Origin: Lepeophtheirus salmonis | Lineage: Eukaryota > Arthropoda > Copepoda > Siphonostomatoida > Caligidae | Direction of reading: 5' to 3' | NCBI RefSeq assembly: GCF_016086655.4 | Contig: NC_052135.2 | Span: forward strand, 16,644,363 to 16,708,362 | Length of the DNA: 64,000 nt | Shown here: piece by piece, positions 12,998-23,644 of the stretch | Position numbering within the stretch: the first letter of the stretch is position 1 | Layout: the number at the start of each line of letters is the position of its first letter | Translations under genes and position numbers: made by a program | Notes under the pieces: model-generated | Databases searched by the model: none | What the model was told of the DNA's origin: nothing | Seen by the model: the letters and a program-made list of their open reading frames with translations, nothing else

Positions 12998-13494
12998 ATA
13001 GTGTTAAGACTAAGTCCAAGATCAATTGTTTTTCAATTTGGTCTTCTGTTGTCTGTTGGTCAGACCGATTTTGTCTGCAATATCCGACCGTAAATTGAAA
13101 TTTAATTATTTTTAAATAATTCTTTTTTGAGCATCTTTTTTTGATCTCAAAATTTATGTAGACAAACTATTTTTGGTCTCAATGGACTGATCTTGAAGTT
13201 TTTAATTATATAAATATAATTTATTTAACTTCGTATCAGGTTATTGTGGGTCAATGTTCCCAATTTTGAAACACACATGACGTTATCAACAACTCATATA
13301 TAGAATCTCTCTATGACATATTTTAAATGACACCGATGCAGACCGGTTTTTGATTTAGAACCGATCTAGACCTCATTTTTCATTAAAACCAGCCCATACC
13401 AAACTTTTTTAAATGAACTAATTTGTTTGGAGCTACTATAAATTATAACGGACTTGGATCAGTCTACGATTTTAAGAACAAAACCCAACGATAC
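12998..13494 (+). mobile_element. Family A hAT-type MITE, copy A1
   Basis: The left end reads TAGTGTTAAGACT..GTCCAAGA and the right end reads AAACCCAACGATA. The flanks are ATCCTTAA and CTCCTTAC, which match at 6 of 8 positions as an aged 8-base target duplication would. The interior carries many GGTC and GACC motifs, an ACACATGACGTTATCAAC block and a GACCTCATTTTTCATTAAAACC block shared with the other copies. It is non-coding. An 8-base duplication with TAGTG ends is typical of hAT elements. Confidence 0.75.
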
Positions 13495-14249
13495 TCCTTA
13501 CAGGCATTATATAACATTATTTGTAGATATAAATAAATCAGAACAAGGGTTCACAACTGTAAATCCAATCCCCTAGGTCATGGGACCCACCGTTTTTGTT
13601 CGTGGATAGCCAAGGGAATGTATTAAAAGACATAGATTACCAGATTGAAAAGTTGATCAGTATGTTGATTGGTGGGGTACTTAATAATGAGATAATTGGC
13701 TATCCATAAGTTATTTGTTCTTTGATCTTTATACTTTATTTAATCAGATCCTGAGATTTATAATTCTAAATAAATTGATTAGATTTAAAAAGAAATGATA
13801 ATAAAAAACTTTTTCATAGTTGGTCAAAAAAGAAAAGAAGATTTTAAGATGAAAACTTCATATCTGAGCAAACATTTCCTTTTATAGGATGAATATATAC
13901 TTATATATTTTTTAATCAATATTTTGACATCTTATAAAAATAAGAGCCTCTTGAAGTAGTATTTATATTAATTTTAGTGCTAGAGGGGCAAAAAAAAATT
14001 CTTTTAAAATGTCACTGAATGAAGGACCTTAAAAAATGTATTTAAGAATTAGGTCAGACATGTAACAAATTGAAGGTTTACTTCCCTGGTTTTTTTTCCA
14101 AATGTGCCATTGTCACATTTTTGAGATTCACATAGAATCAAATATTTTTTTGAAATTTGAAGTAAACAAGGAACTTGCAATAATATGTCAAAATAAAAAT
14201 AATCTAGAACAAAAATTTAGAATTACAGATCATTCCATATTTTTTTTTT
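13495..14249. other. AT-rich intergenic stretch, no gene seen
   Basis: Nothing recognisable apart from short homopolymer runs. Confidence 0.45.
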
Positions 14250-14620
14250 ACTTCATATATATATATCCAACCCCATATTTCATAGACACAATTGAGTCAC
14301 CTATAGGCTTTGTATTACAATTTCTGGGAATATTTAATAGACTAAAAAAAAATTGCAGAAATTAATTTTTTTAATTTGAATTGAGAGACTTAAAATTGAC
14401 CCAAATATGGCATTTCAAATGTATAAAATCAGTTAATTTCTGATTAATTTATATCGATTTTTGCATCTTTAAGTACGAGATGCAACGACTCCAAAAGGTT
14501 TATACTACTAATTTGTTGATAGAAATTAACGATAATTCGTCGAAAAGTACAAATTTTGTTCACAATCAATGTCGGAAAGAACATTCTAGCTCACTTTTTT
14601 GTTGACTTGCCACACTTCAT
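14250..14620 (+). repeat. Family D repeat, copy D3
   Basis: It shares with copy D4 the CATAGACACAATTGAGTCA-like start, CTATAGGCTTTGTATT, a GATAGAAATTAACGATAATT block with TCGTCGAAAA, a GAACATTCTAG block and the end TTTTTGTTGACTTGCCAC. It is non-coding. Confidence 0.55.
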
Positions 14621-15279
14621 ACTGTACCATTACTTTATCTATTTTTACATATTCTTTCGAGTATGTATCTAAATACATACATTCATAGTCTGTTTAAGGC
14701 CTCTCTTCATTTGGTTATGTTTTATTATTATCTAGTTGATGAAAAATCGTAGGATGATAACGAGCAGACTACCTATTAATCACAAGGAGGTCTTCCATAT
14801 GTTTACGAAATACGTATGTAAAAGAATCCTAATAATAGTAAAAAAACCTAATAATAAAGCTTTAAAAAACGAATGATGAAAAAGGATCCCTTCATTAAGC
14901 AGTAACCCTGGGTTAAGTTTTGGATTTCACCTAACTAACTAAACGAGCACATGTTGCTTTTACGAGGATCCAGTGGATCATGACTTCAAGTCGAGTATTT
15001 TATGATTCTCTTCTCCCTATGCACTAATATCATTTTACGATGGAATAAATGATTCTGTGAGTTGATAGTGGATAGATTTTTGGTATTTCTCTTGTACTTA
15101 CATATATTTGGCCTGACAAAACAAAAGTAAGCTAGTAGGATTTTTCTCCAAATTGAGTTCATATAACATTTTATTCTTTGACCGATTATCGTCACTTTCT
15201 TTCGACAAATTCTAGTTTCTTAATTTCAACCCTAAAAGTAGTCAAAATGAATTGTCCCAATAAAGAATGAGAAGATGAC
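14621..15279. other. AT-rich intergenic stretch, no gene seen
   Basis: No coding signal. A 69-codon - strand frame at 14986-15195 is unremarkable. Confidence 0.45.
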
Positions 15280-15505
15280 TGATCTTATATGAAAGGCCAT
15301 ATCCGAACAAATATAAGTATCTTAAATCAAACAATGGTTATAAATTATAGCTTGTGTTCTTGGTAATCTTAATAATTTGGATAAAAAGCCTATAATTGAT
15401 TCAAATAATTATATCTAGAAACTATTGGGATGTATTCACTGGGATTTGTTACCTTCCTTGATGTATGTACAAGCTTGTTTTAATGTTGACAAATCACATA
15501 TATGT
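15280..15505 (+). repeat. Diverged family E repeat, copy 3
   Basis: The right end (CCTTGATGTATGTACAAG, TTAATGTTGAC, ATCACATATATG) is a diverged version of the block at 1-60 and 4604-4655. The upstream GGCCATATC, CTTAAATCAAACAA and TAAATTATAGCT blocks loosely match 4410-4460. Confidence 0.4.
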
Positions 15506-17309
15506 AGAAGTTAATTTGCTGAAAGAGTATGGAAAATAAATAGATATGTACCTATATAATAAATGCATTTGTTGAACTATAGTCTACCATTGTAATTTCA
15601 AGTAAGTATATATTACACATAGATAGATATCTCCTATAGTTAACCTTAGTTACATTCTACGTAGGTTGTTCATATGATCTATATAAGTGCTACATGTAAC
15701 ATATATTTTGGAATTGATTGACGGGTCGTACTTTTTGAATGAAGGGGGAATACTCTCATCCATCAAAGAAATTTTTTAGATTTACTTTTTGAAAATGAAA
15801 TGGTTTTCTAGGAAAAGGGGTATTATGTATATATTTTACTAGATAGGAGCATACAGATTATACACTTAATCTTTGATACTTCTCTAGGTATGTTTTCCAA
15901 CCCAGAGATTGTAATATCTATTCTATATATTCTTAGTATATATGTACTTCTTGTACCCAATTTCTTAGAATGGATCTTCAATGGTTCTTGATTTAACAAA
16001 GCTGTAATTAATTATAGAGGTCTCAGAGGTTTTATGCTGTCACATTGTTTATCTAACCCAAGGATCAATATGGAAAAAGGAGAACTTAAATCCAAGACAA
16101 GAAGAAACAAGTTAATTTTTATAAATATATTTTTTACACCTTGTTAAGTTCCGTTTGTGACTTCTTTTAGCGTCATTCGCTGGAAAAATCAGTTCTTAAG
16201 TTATACCGAATATAACTTTGGTTGTTTAGTCCCCTTAGTATAATATACTATTTTTAATAAAAGAAAAATAATTTGATCTCATACAACTCATTATCATTTT
16301 ACTCTTCTCACAGTTAGGAATATTTTGGGATAATTAATAAGAAATTGAGTCTGTAAATCTATTTTTCTTTGGTCAAAAAAAATCTACCTATAAACTGTTT
16401 TAAACTACCAATTCTATAAAGTCTAATTAATTATTAAAAAAATGGTACTTACATAACTCTCCATTATTTCCCCGAGGTGTTTATCAACTTTAGATACTGA
16501 AAAATTCATGTAATATCTTGTGCATATTATATTTTTGTTCCACCTACTATTTAAATTCTAAATTTATCATAATTTTCTTGAGTTTACTTTTGTTGGGGTT
16601 GTACATAATTAAATGTGAAGTTTTTCCAAGTTATGAAACTAATTATCGAGGCTTTAAAGAATTTTTATATGTTTTTATTTTTTTCTACCCGATCCATAAA
16701 AAAGAGGGATACAAGATGACCAAATTGGATACTGAATTTGTTTTATTTTATACAAAACATGTTTTGTTTATTAAAAATGTATTATTTTGGATATAATTTA
16801 TGCTCTACAGTCTACCAAATTTAATATTATTTTCTCCAACTTCTATTTTAGATTATGAACTTACAGTTATAAAATATAATCATCCAAAAGTATTATTTTT
16901 GTTCATTGATACTTATGTTTTCATGTATATCAACAAACAAGGCCGAATAAAGTTATAGGTATATTTCTATAATATCCATACTCTGTTGGCTAAATGCCCC
17001 GAGGATGTGTATGAATTATGATTTGAAGAGAATAAAAACTGTATAGGCTTTTTATATTGAACATATCCCTCACAAAATAAACATTCTTATAAAACCCTAT
17101 TACTTTCAAAGAGCTGATAAATGCTTTCAATTTAAAAAGAAATTTTATTTACTAAGTTAGTAGAAAGGAAATAATCTAAAGATGCTCAAATATTTGTTCA
17201 ATGAGTAGGAACTGGATAATTTTAATGGCTGTCATAATATGTTACAAAATAATTAATTTTATTTTGGTCTTGCATCTAAAACACATAACAAATAGATGCG
17301 TATATTTAA
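15506..17309. other. AT-rich intergenic stretch, no gene seen
   Basis: A 92-codon frame at 16518-16796 is rich in Phe, Leu and Ile and could look membrane-like, but such frames arise readily from T-rich DNA, so I do not call it. Confidence 0.4.
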
Positions 17310-17708
17310 TAGTGTTGAGACTCAGTCCAAGACCGAAATTTTTGTGTGATTCGGTGTGATCTTAGACCGTCGACCAAAAATTAATCGTTTTCAAAAAGAT
17401 GAAAAAAAAAATTAGTCTTAAGAAATTACAAATTTTCTACTTTCACCTGATTTATGCAACACATTTAACTTCATATGTCGTTATTGTTCCGATGCTCAAA
17501 ATTTTGAAACAAAAATTATGTAATTAATAATTCATCTATAGAATTGGTCCAGACTTAATTTTAAATAAAACCAATCCAGAACAATTTTTTCTATGGTATT
17601 GATCCAGACCAAGTTTTTCTTTGAGACTAGTGCAGCCAGAGTTTGGTCCACTAAAAACTATAACGTTTTCAAACTGGTCTAGCATTTTCTGACTGAAAAA
17701 CAATTCTA
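17310..17708 (+). mobile_element. Family A hAT-type MITE, copy A2
   Basis: The left end is TAGTGTTGAGACTCAGTCCA followed by AGACCGAAAT. The right end, GACTGAAAAACAATTCTA, is a diverged form of the family end. The flanks ATATTTAA and AAATTTAC match at 6 of 8 bases. The interior has the shared blocks TTTAACTTCATATG, AATAATTCATCTATAGAATT and several CCAGACC units. Non-coding. Confidence 0.7.
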
Positions 17709-17889
17709 AAATTTACATACATATGTTAAAGACTTGTTTGATGAAGTGCATACATAAAATATACCAAATTTTATAATGAAAAACAACATGCAGTAAAAGT
17801 ATATTAGAGCTTTTATTTGTAAGCTCTTAATATATTAAAAAATATTCTAAATTAGCACATCTCCAACTATTCCTCATCTTAATTTATAA

Positions 17890-18452
17890 AGTTAATGTTT
17901 GTTTTGACGTCATTAATACATAAAACAAAAAATTGGAAGAATAAAACACAGAAAGATTCTGACCATTTACCCCTATTTAACTCATAAGTCATAGACAATG
18001 ACTGAGTAAGGATGTAATTTTTGTTAAGAAAAAAATGAGTGCAAGAAGAAGGCACCAGTGAGACTTGTGGTAATACTGAATTAAGACACTTTTCAATATC
18101 AGCTGCCTGCTTTATAATTTTGATGGGAGAAAATGTATTACTGGTGTGAAGAAGACAACTTTCTACATTTTAAATATGATAGGTGCAGGAAATATTACAA
18201 TGTCATATATATTTAGTTTTTATACATTTTAAAAAATTTACATCAAGGATAAGTGAATAAAACACTTACTTCAGAGGGGAAGTTAACACCATCACGACCT
18301 ATTAAATAGTGAAAAAAGAAGAAAAAGTACACCCAACAACTGTTTTTTCCTTTTTTTATTTCTGAATTTATTTTTTCATAACAAAAATGACATCCTGCAC
18401 ATGATTTCTTTTCCAAATGTTGAATCTCTATTATAAAAACAGATATTTTCAA
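17890..18452 (-). other. Two unassigned open stretches with splice-like signals
   Basis: On the - strand, an open stretch from about 18452 to 18243 encodes a Cys-containing segment (CAGCHFCYEKINSEIKKG). It is followed by a good acceptor (pyrimidine run, then TTTAATAG at about 18298), a short segment GRDGVNFPSE and a GTAAGT donor at about 18270. A second frame open for about 95 codons runs from about 18175 to 17890 and contains KQAADIEKCLNSVLPQVSLV. Base composition is less AT-rich than nearby. I cannot name a family. This could be two small exons of an unrecognised gene, a decayed transposon, or chance. Confidence 0.22.
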
Positions 18453-19589
18453 TTTTCAAAGTTCGAATAACTTATCAAATATATTCTTATATCTCACCAA
18501 AGTTAACAACTAAAGGCAATGCAACAGCAATTACTCTGATTTATCACCTTTATATATTTATTTTTCTAAGGGTATATCTTAAACTTAAAGAACAACGTTA
18601 TAATTTTACTTATCACAACCTTCTATATTGTTCCTTTTTTTAAAAATTCGATGTGCAAATTATTTTGTATTTTTTTTTTTAATATTTTATGGTGGTCTTC
18701 CTTCCTTAATATTTTGCCCTATATGAAAAATTAGCCAGAAAGAAAATTGCATATCCAATTTGGTTAATAACTAAAAAATACAAATTCCAACTTTGTCTGT
18801 AAATATATAATTATATTTTCTGACAATATAGATTCTATTACTGGTTTAGCAGTTTTTGTAGTGTCAATATCACTTCTTTTTTACATAAATTAGATTATTT
18901 AATATATATTCTGTTATAAAGTACTTTATGTACAAAATTAACCATTATTTGGTGCACCCTTCTCTTCCTCTAACGGTAGTGACAAAATTTTAATTTATTC
19001 TAAAGCTCATTTGTATTTAAAGTTATAATCGTCAAAAAAGGTTGAGATATTTAAAATTTGAGTCAAATGTTTGGGAGTCAAGGGATGCTGGCTATATTTG
19101 GGCGTTCTACCAAATATGATGCTGGAAAAGCAATAAAAATATTTTCACCTTATTTCATAGTACTTCATAGAGGTTAGATACTTTTTTATCGTAGCCAAAA
19201 ATCTTGGCATGATATCTTGAACTTAGGACTGAACTTAATGTAGTCTTGGTGTACTTTGAACAAGTTTGCCCGTACGTCATATTTTCTCTTTATTTTCGAA
19301 ACTGGATAATCTTAAATCAATTATTGTGGGTTTTTAATAATAATGAAATAACTTTGAAACGAAGAATATATTATTGGAGTTGGAGGAGAGGGATATTGAA
19401 TCAATCGATCTTAAATGCACAAATTATTCAAATAACTCGAAAAAGTCGAGATCCCTTTCCTCCAAATCCGATAGTATATTCTTCGCTTTGCAAAATTATT
19501 TCTGATTATTAAAAGGTTGCATTAATTGAATTTCATCTATCCATTGTCGTATTCTCCAATTTCAAGATAGAAAGAGAAAGTATGACGTA
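18453..19589. other. AT-rich stretch, no gene seen
   Basis: No coding signal. I searched for the missing left end of the adjacent hAT element (a CAGCGTTT-like start with an ATTTAAAC flank) and did not find it. Confidence 0.4.
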
Positions 19590-20900
19590 GGGACAAACTT
19601 ATACAATATACCCGTCGTTCTTAAATAAGAATAATTATTGATATAACTCTCTTGTTTCCTCACTGCTGACTTCTAAGAATGGATTGACAACCCAGTCAGG
19701 TACAATTAGCTATAAAAATCCTGATACCCTTCAGATATGTACCTTTGCAACTCTTCTAGGAGAGCACAATACATACGCTTGAAGATGATAATCTGATATG
19801 TTTTTTCTGATCTCATTCACAGCAGTATGGAAGGTGGCAAAGTACATTGGCGGCTAAATTTCGTTTAAATAACTTAAACTTAGATAGGAAGGTGGAGATA
19901 ACAGATCTAACTTATAAATGATGGTATAATTTCCTAGCAACTACAAATTCATTTCATTAAATTTTGTGAATATATCTTACAATAAGCAATGTCATCCGTG
20001 ATATTTTTTAGATAATCACAAAGCCCATTTTTATTGTCGAAAAAAGTAGAAAAAAGTTTTAGGAAGTTTGCCTTTGATGGCCATGTAACTTATGTGTGTA
20101 GCAATAAACGTTAAAACTGTTCATCATTATCAATGCCTAGCTGTTTAAACAGTCTGGAATTGAGGGAATGTGTCTGGATCTTATTTACTGCTGTGATAAC
20201 AGTATTAGTTGATTTGTGAAGTCAACCACTAAGATTATTATGCTACTACATCCTGCCTATGAATTGTACAAAGTACTCCAAACACACCAGGCATGGATTT
20301 TCAAAAACTAATGAAGGAACCATCACAACCTATGGTTGATGGTGCACCACCTTTTGCATTGCAAGAATGTTAGGAAGTGGATATTTTTCTCTTGGAAAAA
20401 ATTACCAATAATATCATATACTCACTCTCCTTTAGTATTTATTATAAGATTTCTTACAAATATCCTTTCTTGAACCAACTTTTAATTTTTGACAAAAACA
20501 AACATAAACAAGAAGCACATATTCATTTCTTAGTAAAACCGACTCCTTTAACTGCAACCTAAATTACAGCAACAATGGTGCACAATTTATCTCCTATGTT
20601 TTCAGCCATTTAAGCTATTCTTCCTTGAACTGAGTTATTAGTGAGAGATTTAAACTTCATAATTTGCCCTGGTGACTTATGTACAACTCTGTTCATAGTC
20701 TTTCTTACTGGCCAATCGCGTAGGTCTTATAAGATCTAACAATCCGCAAAGATATGTTTTATGAAGCATGCATAGCGTTAGTTGATGGTTGTGAAATAAT
20801 TAAAAGCATATTTCCAATAGTTTTTCGTGCGTTGAACATTTCTTGAAGTAGCAGACAAATAAGTTTAATGACTTTCAGGGTCTTTTTGGTTTAAATAGGT
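19590..20900 (-). pseudogene. hAT transposase pseudogene, ZBED5/SCAND3-like
   Basis: Reading the - strand across frames gives the order of landmarks of the ZBED-type hAT transposases. A segment SLTNNSVQGRIA.MAENIGDKLCTI (about 20660-20570) comes first, then GGAPSTIGCDGSF (about 20350-20305), which corresponds to the catalytic-region DGAPS..GC motif, then CTIHRQ. Next are SLNSRLFKQLGIDNDEQF and RLLLHT.VTWPSKANFLKLF (about 20165-20055), GLCDYLKNITDDIAY, and near the C-terminus VPDWVVNPF (about 19700-19670). In the family this enzyme cuts and pastes its own element. Here several frameshifts and stops interrupt it, so it is inactive. The probable 5' end of the same element is at 21390. Confidence 0.8.
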
Positions 20901-21289
20901 AAAGAATTAAAGAATATTAATGCAAAATTATTTGAATATAGTTTTATAATTACTGGACGTCCGTAAAGTACTTTCTTTATGTTTTAAGGTACTTAATTTG
21001 GATTTTAGTTGATGGATTTTACTTTTTTGTAATTCCACGTTTTTAACTAAAGTACAAGTATTTATTCTAAGTAATCTCTTTGTATTAGAGAGTAATAGTG
21101 TACTGAGTATCGGTGTATAAAGGCACCAATAATGAAGCATAATAATACGCTCTCAATATAACGTAATTCTATCCTATCAACTGGATAGAATTTAACATAT
21201 TCATTGCTACTACCTTGTAATCACATTTTTTTTAAATTTGTACATGAATTTGTTTGTTTTATGTAATAATATGTAACCACCACTTTTTT
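20901..21289 (-). other. Probable 5' non-coding part of the hAT element
   Basis: This lies between the recognisable transposase remnant and the proposed terminus. It holds a 70-codon - strand frame (20928-21140) rich in Lys, Ser and Leu with a possible coiled-coil segment, which I do not recognise. Confidence 0.3.
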
Positions 21290-21390
21290 GCTCTAATGCC
21301 TTCAATCACCCCTTTACGCATTATTGCCCTGACATGAAAGCACCAGTCCCCGGGAGGGGGGAGGGGTATAGCCCACTTTGGGAAACGCTG
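21290..21390 (-). mobile_element. Probable 5' terminus of the hAT element
   Basis: Read on the - strand from 21390, the sequence starts CAGCGTTTCCCAAAGTGGGC and continues into a C- and G-rich block (CCCCTCCCCCCTCCC). Starts of the form CAG.G.TTCCCAAA are typical hAT terminal repeats. Position and orientation fit the transposase remnant at 19590-20900, which would run leftwards from this end. The adjoining bases ATTTAAAC would be the target duplication. I did not find the matching left end, so the element may be truncated or the pairing wrong. Confidence 0.5.
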
Positions 21391-21619
21391 ATTTAAACCA
21401 ATAGTGAGGGTGAAAGATTGAAAATAGAAACATTTATTTTTTAAGTACACAATAAGAGCCACCCTAATCAGTCGGATATAAAAAAACAAGTTTTTTTTTA
21501 AGACGAATAAAATAATAAATTATTCTACAGCATACCTTAGACCAGAAAAAAAAAGGTGTAAACAGTCACATTTGGTCAAAAATGAAATATTAATTCACAT
21601 AATATACTACGAGTATAAT

Positions 21620-22471
21620 TAGGTTGAGTCATAATTCATTCGTATATTCCATAAAAACTTGATTTTTTAATAACACGTTAAAATAACTGTACAAAGATAA
21701 CAAATAGTAACCCTTAGAAGGTATTACGTCGTGGCAGTGGTCTCGTAACTTTTTAAGTTGGTTCAAGATCTCCTATTCTGTCACCTTTTTCATCAACGCT
21801 GCACACCAGACAGAACCTCTTCAGGTCCGTCAAAATTTTCCTCTCTGAGTATATGTTTGATCTCCCTTAACAAGAAACAGTCATTCGAATTTAGGTCGGA
21901 GCTTTGAGGGGGTTATTTTATTCTACAGATGCATCCACTACTAAGAAAATCCTTTGTATCACTCTGTCTGTCTTATTCTTCTCCAATAATTAGTGAGGTA
22001 TCGAGATACTCAATTACTTTTTAACCATAAATCGGCTGTCAGAATCCGATGCAAGCTTTTTTGGGCTAGACAAAAGTATGTAGCAACTTTTGGAGTGCTC
22101 AGCTTAGGGTTGGATTCAATCAAATTAAGAACATAGGGGATGTTGTCGATGCTACACTTCTTCCGGAGAACATCCAGGATACTTTTTTTTTAGAGTGGGA
22201 GAGCAATCCTCCATGGTTTTAGTCTGTTTTAAATCAGTCTGCCATATAGGATAGTGTTCTAACTCGGTGATGGAGAGTTTGGTGTAGTTTTTCATGACTT
22301 TTATTCCAATCATAGAGCAGAGGTGTAAATAGCTGTGAACATAAATATTCTCCATCGTACAGCAATACAATGTCTATATAATACATATGAAAACGACGAT
22401 GAAAGAATTTTAAATCTAAAATTAAAGGGGAAAATGTTATGGCACTTGCAAATTATTTATGACTCACCCTA
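21620..22471 (-). mobile_element. Deleted Tc1/mariner element M1 with matching terminal repeats
   Basis: The left end (TA)GGTTGAGTCATAA at 21620 and the right end TTATGACTCACCC(TA) at 22471 are inverted copies with one mismatch, each next to TA, the standard mariner target. The 852-base length is shorter than the usual 1.2-1.3 kb, so the inside has lost sequence. A broken transposase lies between the ends on the - strand. Confidence 0.75.
21770..22380 (-). pseudogene. Tc1/mariner-type transposase remnant inside M1
   Basis: Across frames on the - strand I read an N-terminal helix-turn-helix region (IPYVLNLIESNPKLSTPKVA then CLAQKSLHRILTADLW, about 22145-22025). After a gap comes a C-terminal catalytic segment PPQSSDLNSNDCFLLREI (about 21915-21865) followed by KHILREENFDGPEEVLSGVQ. 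PP.S.DLN..D is the segment with the third catalytic Asp in Tc1/mariner and IS630-type enzymes. Stops and frameshifts are frequent and the central catalytic part is missing, so this is dead. The WG or WS after the motif, usual in mariners, is degraded. Confidence 0.7.
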
Positions 22472-22952
22472 ATAATTATTAATATTTTTCACACCTTTTG
22501 AGTTCGTATTTGAGTTACATGTCTATCTTTAGGGGAATCACATATGCAGTTTAAAATACCTATATTGAAGAGTTTAGATAAGCTATTGATACAAATATTT
22601 GAGACCAATTGTTTGAGTAATTGCAGTTTTAGTATTTACAAAAAATATATGTCACTTTTTTGTCAGGTCACGGCAAAACGACGAGACGAGTCAACCAGAT
22701 GTCTCAGAATATATGTAGGGCTGTCCTTTTAAACATTCGCAATTTTTTCTTGCCTCATCCTATTCTCCTATAAACTGGTTTTAATAAAAATTTAGAGTAC
22801 GAATGTCACTCTACCGTATCATTTTCTCATCTTGTTTCCATACGACAAGAAACCTTCTTCTTCTTTTAATCTGGAATAAAAATGTTGTACACTTTTGTTT
22901 ATTTTGTGGAAATTAAATAGAAAAGTTGACATTCAACGTGTTTTTGGTTAAA

Positions 22953-23640
22953 ATGGTCAATTACAGTCCTCAATGCGTCAAAAAATTCAGAAAACGTGTT
23001 AAGCAGGATGGTGAGGACCCACTGAAAATGATTTTCCAGAAGTGGGTAAAATCGTTGGAAGTCCTCCTATTTGGAGGAAAATTAAAAAAAAAATAGACAA
23101 ATTCCAGATAATCGATGAATGCGTTCGTTGACAGCATCGACGTTGCGTCCTGTTCAACTGCCCATTTGTGTCATCAATTAAAAACTAATATACCACAGCT
23201 ATCCAGGTCGCAGCTTTCGAAACCGGTCAAAAAAGGAGAAATTCCTCACCCAAACCAAGGCTTTAATCATGCTAAAACAGAAACCACCGTAAAAGATCTT
23301 GTTCGGTTCTATCTCAAATGGGAAAAAATTAGTCAGACTCAAAAGCATAACTCGTGGAACAATAGATGTTGGGGAAATAGGCCTTATAACGTCTTACGGT
23401 TAATAAATGCCAAGTACACACAGCAAGTTTTTGGTTCTTGGTGTTTTTAGCAGTGAAGGTCATGTTATACCCCCTTCATCGTCAAGAAGGGTATGAAGCT
23501 CAATACCAAGGTTTACGTTAGTGCTCTGATGTAGACCAAGGTCTTGCCTGGATCCGTATCATCATGAAAAACCGACCTTTGATCTGGCTGCAAGACGGGA
23601 CACCCTGTCACACCGAAAAAAGGACACTCAAATTTCTTGA
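22953..23640 (+). pseudogene. Mariner transposase remnant M2, joined to a LINE
   Basis: On the + strand, fragments in several frames follow a mariner transposase. A possible Met start is at 22953 (MVNYSPQCVKKFRKRVKQ). A middle part has KKEKFLTQTKALIMLKQKP, then the core LGVFSSEGHVM (about 23440-23470), PFIVKKGMKLNTKVYVSAL (about 23475-23530), and the second catalytic Asp in IWLQDGTPCHTEKRTLKFL (about 23580-23640). GV.SS.G.VMPP and the QD..P.HT motif are hallmarks of the family. The C-terminal third, with the PPNSPDLNP-type motif, is absent because LINE sequence begins here in the opposite orientation. Frameshifts and stops make it inactive. Confidence 0.78.
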
Positions 23641-23644
23641 TTCT

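Noticed and set aside
23115..23450. 111-codon + strand frame as an independent gene
   Set aside because: It overlaps the mariner M2 remnant in a shifted frame. The recognisable transposase segments are in the neighbouring frames.
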